DNA of 6,198 nucleotides from positions 1 to 6,198 of the forward strand of contig JAITXR010000177.1 in NCBI GenBank assembly GCA_031284665.1. Direction: 5' to 3'. The notes below the pieces were generated by a model. That model did no database searches. It was given only the letters and a program-made list of their open reading frames with translations, and was not told the origin of the DNA. Position numbers and translations under genes: made by a program. The stretch comes from Paludibacter sp. (lineage in GTDB: Bacteria; Bacteroidota; Bacteroidia; Bacteroidales; Paludibacteraceae). Shown piece after piece: positions 1-3,297 of the stretch; positions within the stretch are counted from its first letter, which is position 1; every line of letters begins with the position of its first letter.

Positions 1-102
1 TGCGACAATGAAGCAGTGCGTGTGGTAAAATCCATGCCCAAATGGATACCAAGCCCTGAAAAAATAACATTAACACTCCCAATTACTTTTAAAATACGAT
101 AA
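1..102 (+). CDS. TonB C-terminal-domain protein, 3' end only
   Basis: Frame 1 is open from the window edge to a TAA at 100-102 and encodes the last 33 residues of a protein. These read CDNEAVRVVKSMPKW followed by a beta strand ending LPITFKIR. This is the end of a TonB C-terminal (TonB_C) domain: the (D/N)EA-R-V-KSMPKW helix-turn and the final PITF strand are hallmarks of the family, whose members contact TonB-dependent outer-membrane receptors. The next gene ends in nearly the same motif (CDEEAVRVIKSMPKW ... IPITFRLPK), so the two are tandem paralogues, only 3 nt apart and probably co-transcribed. Between the Trp and the PITF strand this copy has 11 residues against 16 in its neighbour. The usual GKQNG turn is missing, so the last hairpin is shorter. 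The start, anchor and N-terminal part lie outside the window. Confidence 0.85.
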   Translation, partial: CDNEAVRVVKSMPKWIPSPEKITLTLPITFKIR

Positions 103-105
103 TTT

Positions 106-843
106 ATGGCAACAAAAATCAAATTTAATATCTTCAAATTCCTGTTTCGGCTGTTTTCGTTTTTATCTGACAAAACGGGCGGTTGGATGTTGTTTGTAAA
201 ACCAAAATTGCTGTTGGGAACGCTAATTGTAGGATTAGGCGTAACTGCCTGTGCACCAAAAGAAAAGAAAGCGGAAAATGCACCAAATCAAAATTCTACC
301 ACAGAATCGGCGCTATCAGATTCAATATTTAATAACAATACCGATAGTGTGAAAGTCAATGTACAAACCACAGAATTTTCGGAGCCATTAGTTTCCTGTT
401 ATGTGTATGAAGAACTGCCGAAAGAAATTACAGCCAATGTAGAGGATTCCTTTTTAACAAGTTGTTATATTACTCTGTTAACTTCTGATATAATTGACAA
501 TAATGAGATAAATCCGGAAAAAGATATTTGTAAAGTTTATGAAATAGTTGAACAAATGCCACAATTTCCGGGTGGCGAAGATGCATTACTTGATTTTCTG
601 AGTGAAAATATTCATTATCCGCTTTCGTCTATAGAATTTCAAGGCAGAGTAACTTGTCGCTTTGTTGTAGAAAAAGATGGCTCAATTTCTCGTATAGAAG
701 TTTTGAGAAAATTAGAGAAAGAATGTGACGAAGAGGCAGTCCGTGTTATAAAATCGATGCCTAAATGGACTCCGGGTAAGCAAAACGGTGAAATTGTTGC
801 AGTTTGGTACACAATTCCAATTACTTTTAGACTACCAAAATAA
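106..843 (+). CDS. TonB C-terminal-domain protein with lipoprotein-like signal
   Basis: A 245-residue protein. Residues 1-35 are basic and aromatic, including a short hydrophobic stretch at about 9-20. Residues 36-48 are strongly hydrophobic (LLLGTLIVGLGVTA) and lead to Cys49; V-T-A-C fits a lipobox for signal peptidase II. Residues 50-143 are a low-complexity, Asn/Ser/Thr-rich and acidic linker, as in periplasm-spanning TonB proteins. Residues 144-245 form a TonB_C domain with the typical Bacteroidota features MPQFPGGEDAL, FQGRVTCRFVVEKDGS, EEAVRVIKSMPKWTPGKQNG and the final strand IPITFRL. Family knowledge suggests energy transfer to, or contact with, an outer-membrane TonB-dependent receptor. 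If Cys49 is lipidated the protein would be a lipoprotein, unlike classical TonB, which is held by an N-terminal transmembrane helix. The start at 106 is chosen because it follows the previous stop by 3 nt. An internal ATG at 187 would give a more ordinary lipoprotein signal of 21 residues. The radical SAM gene follows after 4 nt. Confidence 0.85.
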   Translation: MATKIKFNIFKFLFRLFSFLSDKTGGWMLFVKPKLLLGTLIVGLGVTACAPKEKKAENAPNQNSTTESALSDSIFNNNTDSVKVNVQTTEFSEPLVSCYVYEELPKEITANVEDSFLTSCYITLLTSDIIDNNEINPEKDICKVYEIVEQMPQFPGGEDALLDFLSENIHYPLSSIEFQGRVTCRFVVEKDGSISRIEVLRKLEKECDEEAVRVIKSMPKWTPGKQNGEIVAVWYTIPITFRLPK

Positions 844-847
844 ACTT

Positions 848-1876
848 ATGACAACAAAAAAATTAGATGGCTTGTCCCATATTGCGTTTGAAACTACCGA
901 CCGCTGCAATTTGGATTGTGTGTTTTGTTACAATATTTGGAAAATAAACGGTGCTGTTCGTACTCCGTTCAATTCGTACCGCAAAGCAAGCGATGCGCTG
1001 CAAGAAATTTTTAATCAAGCGAACATAAAATCGGTGGCACTTACCGGTGGCGAGCCGTTTATGTCCGAGCGTTTTGTGGAAATAGCACTTTTTTGTCGTA
1101 TGGCGGGCAAGCAAGTTACCATTATCAGCAACGGCACGCAAGGCAGTACGAACGACCACAAACAACTGCTCAAAATGGGCGTTGGGCTGTTTGAGTTTCC
1201 CATCCATTCGGCGCAGGAGGCTATTCACAATCGTATGACAGGCATCCCCAACAGTTGGGCAAAATCGCTTGCATCTGTCAAAACTGTGCTTAGTCTGGGC
1301 GGTCAAGTTGTGCCGGTTGTGGTTATTACCCGACACAATGTCAATCACTTAGGCGAAACGCTCGATTTTATTCACTCTCTGGGTTGTCGCCGCATAATGC
1401 TCAATCGCTACAACATTGGCGGGCGAGGTTGCGCAAATCCACTCGAAGTGTCGGCAACTGCCGATGAATTGCGCCGTGCATTCGCCGTTGCCAACGCCAA
1501 ATCAACAGAATTGGGTTTGCGCCTCACGTCTAATGTTTGTTCGCCCGTGTGCCTGCTCAATCCGCGCGATTATCCGAATATTGGTTTCGGGCATTGCTCG
1601 TTCAACGTAGTTCAACGTCCTATTACATTGGATATTAACGGTAATATTCGCTTGTGCAATCATTCGCCGGTGATGGCAGGAAATATTTTTGAGCGACATA
1701 TAAGCGATATTTTGTTTTCCGACTATAGCGATTTATGGGAAAATTCCATTCCCAAACTTTGCACCACCTGCGCCGAATGGCAACAATGCAAAGGCGGTTG
1801 TCGCGCTGCATCGGAGCAATGTGGATTTACGCTCGAAATGGCAGACCCAATTATTGAGGCGTTGGAAGTTATTTAG
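848..1876 (+). CDS. Radical SAM/SPASM domain enzyme of unknown substrate
   Basis: A 342-residue protein. The radical SAM motif CNLDCVFC (Cys20, Cys24, Cys27) lies right at the N-terminus, followed by the SAM-binding GGEPF at 67-71, an ISNGT strand and a late GGRG turn, as expected for the partial TIM barrel. The C-terminus is a complete SPASM domain: CX14GX4C (Cys250-Cys270), then CX2CX5CX3C (Cys305, 308, 314, 318) and a final Cys325, enough for two auxiliary [4Fe-4S] clusters. SPASM enzymes typically modify peptides or proteins (RiPP maturases such as PqqE, or anaerobic sulfatase maturases). There is no room for an N-terminal RiPP recognition domain before Cys20. The ATG at 848 is preferred over an in-frame ATG at 788, because the latter would overlap the upstream gene by 56 nt, adds 20 residues with no motif, and 848 sits 4 nt after the stop. 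No precursor peptide, transporter or ATP-grasp partner is visible. GC content looks higher than in the preceding gene. The TAG stop lies inside the first heptamer of a repeat array. Class is certain; substrate unknown. Confidence 0.93.
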   Translation: MTTKKLDGLSHIAFETTDRCNLDCVFCYNIWKINGAVRTPFNSYRKASDALQEIFNQANIKSVALTGGEPFMSERFVEIALFCRMAGKQVTIISNGTQGSTNDHKQLLKMGVGLFEFPIHSAQEAIHNRMTGIPNSWAKSLASVKTVLSLGGQVVPVVVITRHNVNHLGETLDFIHSLGCRRIMLNRYNIGGRGCANPLEVSATADELRRAFAVANAKSTELGLRLTSNVCSPVCLLNPRDYPNIGFGHCSFNVVQRPITLDINGNIRLCNHSPVMAGNIFERHISDILFSDYSDLWENSIPKLCTTCAEWQQCKGGCRAASEQCGFTLEMADPIIEALEVI

Positions 1877-1914
1877 AAGATGGAAGTTGGAAGATAGAAG
1901 ATGGAAGATAGAAG
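1873..1914 (+). repeat. Heptamer array WTRGAAG, 6 units, after radical SAM gene
   Basis: Six adjoining 7-bp units in perfect register: TTAGAAG, ATGGAAG, TTGGAAG, ATAGAAG, ATGGAAG, ATAGAAG. Variation is confined to positions 1 (A/T) and 3 (A/G). The radical SAM stop codon TAG (1874-1876) is part of the first unit, and one more TTGGAAG (1862-1868) occurs inside the last codons. The + strand, which is the sense strand of the radical SAM gene, is almost pure purine. A 77-bp array of the same units, in opposite orientation, lies at 3212-3288. The units are read directly; any role in transcript ends, RNA structure or replication slippage is unproven. Confidence 0.95.
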
Positions 1915-1921
1915 ATGGTAT

Positions 1922-1935
1922 CTTTACTCTTTACT
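1922..1935 (-). repeat. Two AGTAAAG heptamers after phosphatase stop
   Basis: On the + strand CTTTACT occurs twice in a row, which is AGTAAAG twice on the phosphatase sense strand, starting at its TGA stop (1935-1937). They stay in the same 7-bp register as the array at 1873-1914, joined by one degenerate unit (1915-1921). They resemble the ATGGAAG heptamers in being purine-rich and ending in AAG, but are not identical. Together the repeats fill the whole 58-bp gap between the two convergent genes, leaving no room for a conventional strong hairpin terminator. Confidence 0.7.
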
Positions 1936-2990
1936 CACTTCAGTTTTGCAATTTTTTCGATTTTGGCTTTGATGCTCGAATTTTCCATAAATCCTGTAAA
2001 ATTTTCGGCTCCCGGTCCAAAAGCATAGATTGGAACAGGAGTTCCGGTATGACTTTTGGTGCTGAAATTTGCGGCAAATGTTCCTTCTTCCATATTTCCT
2101 TTTGGCAGTGTAAGTCCGCCTGTTTCGTGGTCGGCAGTAATGATTACCAGCGTGTTACCATCTTTTGCGGCATAATCGAGTACCAGCCCGATAGTTTTGT
2201 CGAAGTCGAGCATTTCGAGTGTTTCGAGTTCCACATCGTTGGCGTGGCAAGCCCAATCGATTTGCGAGCCTTCAATCATCATAAAAAATCCTTTTTTGTT
2301 ATTATCCAAAATATTTATAGCGGCTTTTACGGCATTTGGCAGCATATCTCCACGCTGTGTAATATCCGGATTTTGTTCTTCGTAGAGCAAGCCTGCAAGT
2401 TTCCCATCTGTTACGGCATTTACTTCGTCGAGCGTATATGCAATTTGGAAACCTTTGTCTTTCAATTCGTTAGTCAAATTACGTTTATCGCTGCGTTGCT
2501 CAAAAAATTTACGACCGCCACCAATAAACACATCAATATTGCTTTTTAGAAAATCGGCTGCAATTTCGTCGTCCATTCCTCTGTTTGGTTGATGCGCCAC
2601 AAAAGCGGCAGGCGTGGCGTGAGTTACCGAGCAAGCCACCACAAGTCCGGTAGATTTACCATTACGCTCTGCCTGTTCGAGAATATTTTCAACCGACGAC
2701 GAGTCGGGGCGCGTGCCAATCATATAATTGTCGGTTTTAACGCCGCAAGAAATGGCAGTGCCACCTGCAGCCGAGTCGGTAGTGTAATTATTAGCCGAAT
2801 ATGTTTTCGAAAATCCGGTAAATGTGCATCGTTCAAGATTTAGCGAGTTGCCATTACGAACCATTGCGGTGTAAACTTGCGCTAAGCCCATTCCATCGCC
2901 AATCATAATGATTACATTTTTAGGTTGTTTTGCCATTGCTGCACTTGCAATAAGCAATGCCAGCAGAATTGTGATTGATAATTTTTTCAT
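1935..2990 (-). CDS. Alkaline phosphatase, PhoA family, exported
   Basis: A 351-residue phosphomonoesterase of the metal-dependent alkaline phosphatase family, expected to release inorganic phosphate in the periplasm. A Sec signal peptide (MKK, a hydrophobic core, then AMA) is probably cut after Ala20. By motif alignment to E. coli PhoA: metal Asp32 (IGDGMG), nucleophile Ser73 (TDSAAGGTA), His124 and Thr126 (THATPAAF), phosphate-binding Arg137 at the exact spacing of Arg166, Glu240, Asp245 and His249 (IEGSQIDWACH), Asp287 and His288 (TADHETGG) and His314 (SHTG). Nothing essential is missing. His124 and Trp246 occupy the E. coli Asp153 and Lys328 positions, as in animal enzymes and the Antarctic TAB5 enzyme. 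The length is well below E. coli PhoA (471 residues) and near TAB5 size. There is no C-terminal sorting domain. The ATG follows an A/T-rich leader without a Shine-Dalgarno sequence. No PHO-box or clear promoter was recognised. It converges on the radical SAM gene. Confidence 0.96.
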   Translation of the reverse strand: MKKLSITILLALLIASAAMAKQPKNVIIMIGDGMGLAQVYTAMVRNGNSLNLERCTFTGFSKTYSANNYTTDSAAGGTAISCGVKTDNYMIGTRPDSSSVENILEQAERNGKSTGLVVACSVTHATPAAFVAHQPNRGMDDEIAADFLKSNIDVFIGGGRKFFEQRSDKRNLTNELKDKGFQIAYTLDEVNAVTDGKLAGLLYEEQNPDITQRGDMLPNAVKAAINILDNNKKGFFMMIEGSQIDWACHANDVELETLEMLDFDKTIGLVLDYAAKDGNTLVIITADHETGGLTLPKGNMEEGTFAANFSTKSHTGTPVPIYAFGPGAENFTGFMENSSIKAKIEKIAKLK

Positions 2991-3100
2991 AATTTATTTA
3001 TATTGAGTTTATTAAAAATTTACATTAAGTTTATAATATGACCATCCGTATAATGCCCTAATGATGTAAAAGCCTCTGCGGGACTTATGCAAGTGAGCGA

Positions 3101-3186
3101 TTGTCTATCCGTTTATTTGTGTATCCCTTACAGGGAAAAAACTGTGTATTGTGTCCGTTTCTATTGATATTCATTCCCTACGGGAA
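3101..3186. repeat. Degenerate ~50-bp direct repeat with small hairpins
   Basis: Two copies of a related sequence follow each other at 3101-3136 and 3149-3186. Each begins TTGT..., contains CCGTTT (3109 and 3155), then a T-rich stretch, and ends in a 5-bp hairpin with a TAC loop: TCCCT-TAC-AGGGA (3124-3136) and TTCCC-TAC-GGGAA (3174-3186). A worn third hairpin may exist at 3070-3085 (CCTCTGCGGG within AAG...ACTT), and a CCGTATAATGCCCTA stretch at 3045-3059 may belong to another copy. The arrangement suggests an interspersed, non-coding repeat element rather than a terminator, since no T-run follows either stem on either strand. Confidence 0.55.
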
Positions 3187-3211
3187 ATTTATGTAATTGA
3201 ATTTATCAAAA

Positions 3212-3295
3212 TTTCCATCTTCTATCTTCCATCTTCCATCTTCTAACTTCCATCTTCCATCTTCCAACTTCCATCTTCTAACTTCCATCTTTCCT
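3212..3295 (-). repeat. Heptamer array WTRGAAG, 12 units, after T9SS gene
   Basis: Twelve 7-bp units in register. On the + strand eleven of them (3212-3288) are CTTCYAW or a one-base variant, and the last (3289-3295, CTTTCCT) is a weaker variant. Read on the - strand, the sense strand of the neighbouring T9SS gene, they are AGGAAAG followed by ATGGAAG, TTAGAAG, TTGGAAG and ATAGAAG types. The first unit begins only 2 nt after the TAG stop (3298-3300). The same unit family in the same gene-relative orientation follows the radical SAM stop at 1873-1914. The array is not palindromic, so it is not an intrinsic terminator by itself. Confidence 0.95.
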
Positions 3296-3297
3296 AA

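Larger units (their letters stand above)
2991..3297. other. 307-bp intergenic region dominated by repeats
   Basis: This gap separates the end of the large T9SS gene from the start of the phosphatase, both on the - strand. About 110 bp next to the phosphatase are A/T-rich without a recognisable gene; the TAnnTTTG type of Bacteroidota promoter was looked for by eye and no convincing match was found. The rest holds a direct repeat with small hairpins (3101-3186) and the long heptamer array (3212-3295). No tRNA, small RNA family or credible small gene was recognised. Because the repeats separate the two genes, the phosphatase probably has its own promoter near 2991-3100, but this is inference. 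Confidence 0.7.

Noticed and set aside
788..847. Earlier in-frame ATG at 788 for the radical SAM gene
   Set aside because: It would overlap the TonB-type gene by 56 nt, and the added 20 residues come from DNA already coding the conserved TonB_C end. The ATG at 848 fits the tight spacing and places the cysteine motif normally.
863..1348. 161-residue open frame on the - strand
   Set aside because: It lies opposite the radical SAM motifs and has no recognisable domain; it is a shadow of the + strand gene.
848..1876. Grasp-with-SPASM RiPP system
   Set aside because: No ATP-grasp gene or precursor peptide is present next to the SPASM enzyme in the visible sequence.
1873..1914. Phase-variation tract
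   Set aside because: The repeats lie at or after the stop codon, so gaining or losing 7 bp would not shift the frame of the preceding gene, and no promoter spacing is evident nearby.
1911..1925. Small hairpin AAGAT-GGT-ATCTT as an intrinsic terminator
   Set aside because: The stem has only 5 A/T-rich pairs plus one possible G-U, and no T-run follows on either strand.
1821..2549. 242-residue open frame on the + strand
   Set aside because: It runs through the repeat array and opposite the alkaline phosphatase catalytic region, is Phe/Cys/Ile-rich and has no family features.
3212..3295. CRISPR array
   Set aside because: The unit is only 7 bp with no spacers; it is a simple tandem repeat.
1877..3295. 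Composite transposon carrying the phosphatase
   Set aside because: There is no transposase, no target-site duplication and no defined inverted termini; the flanking repeats are low-complexity heptamers.
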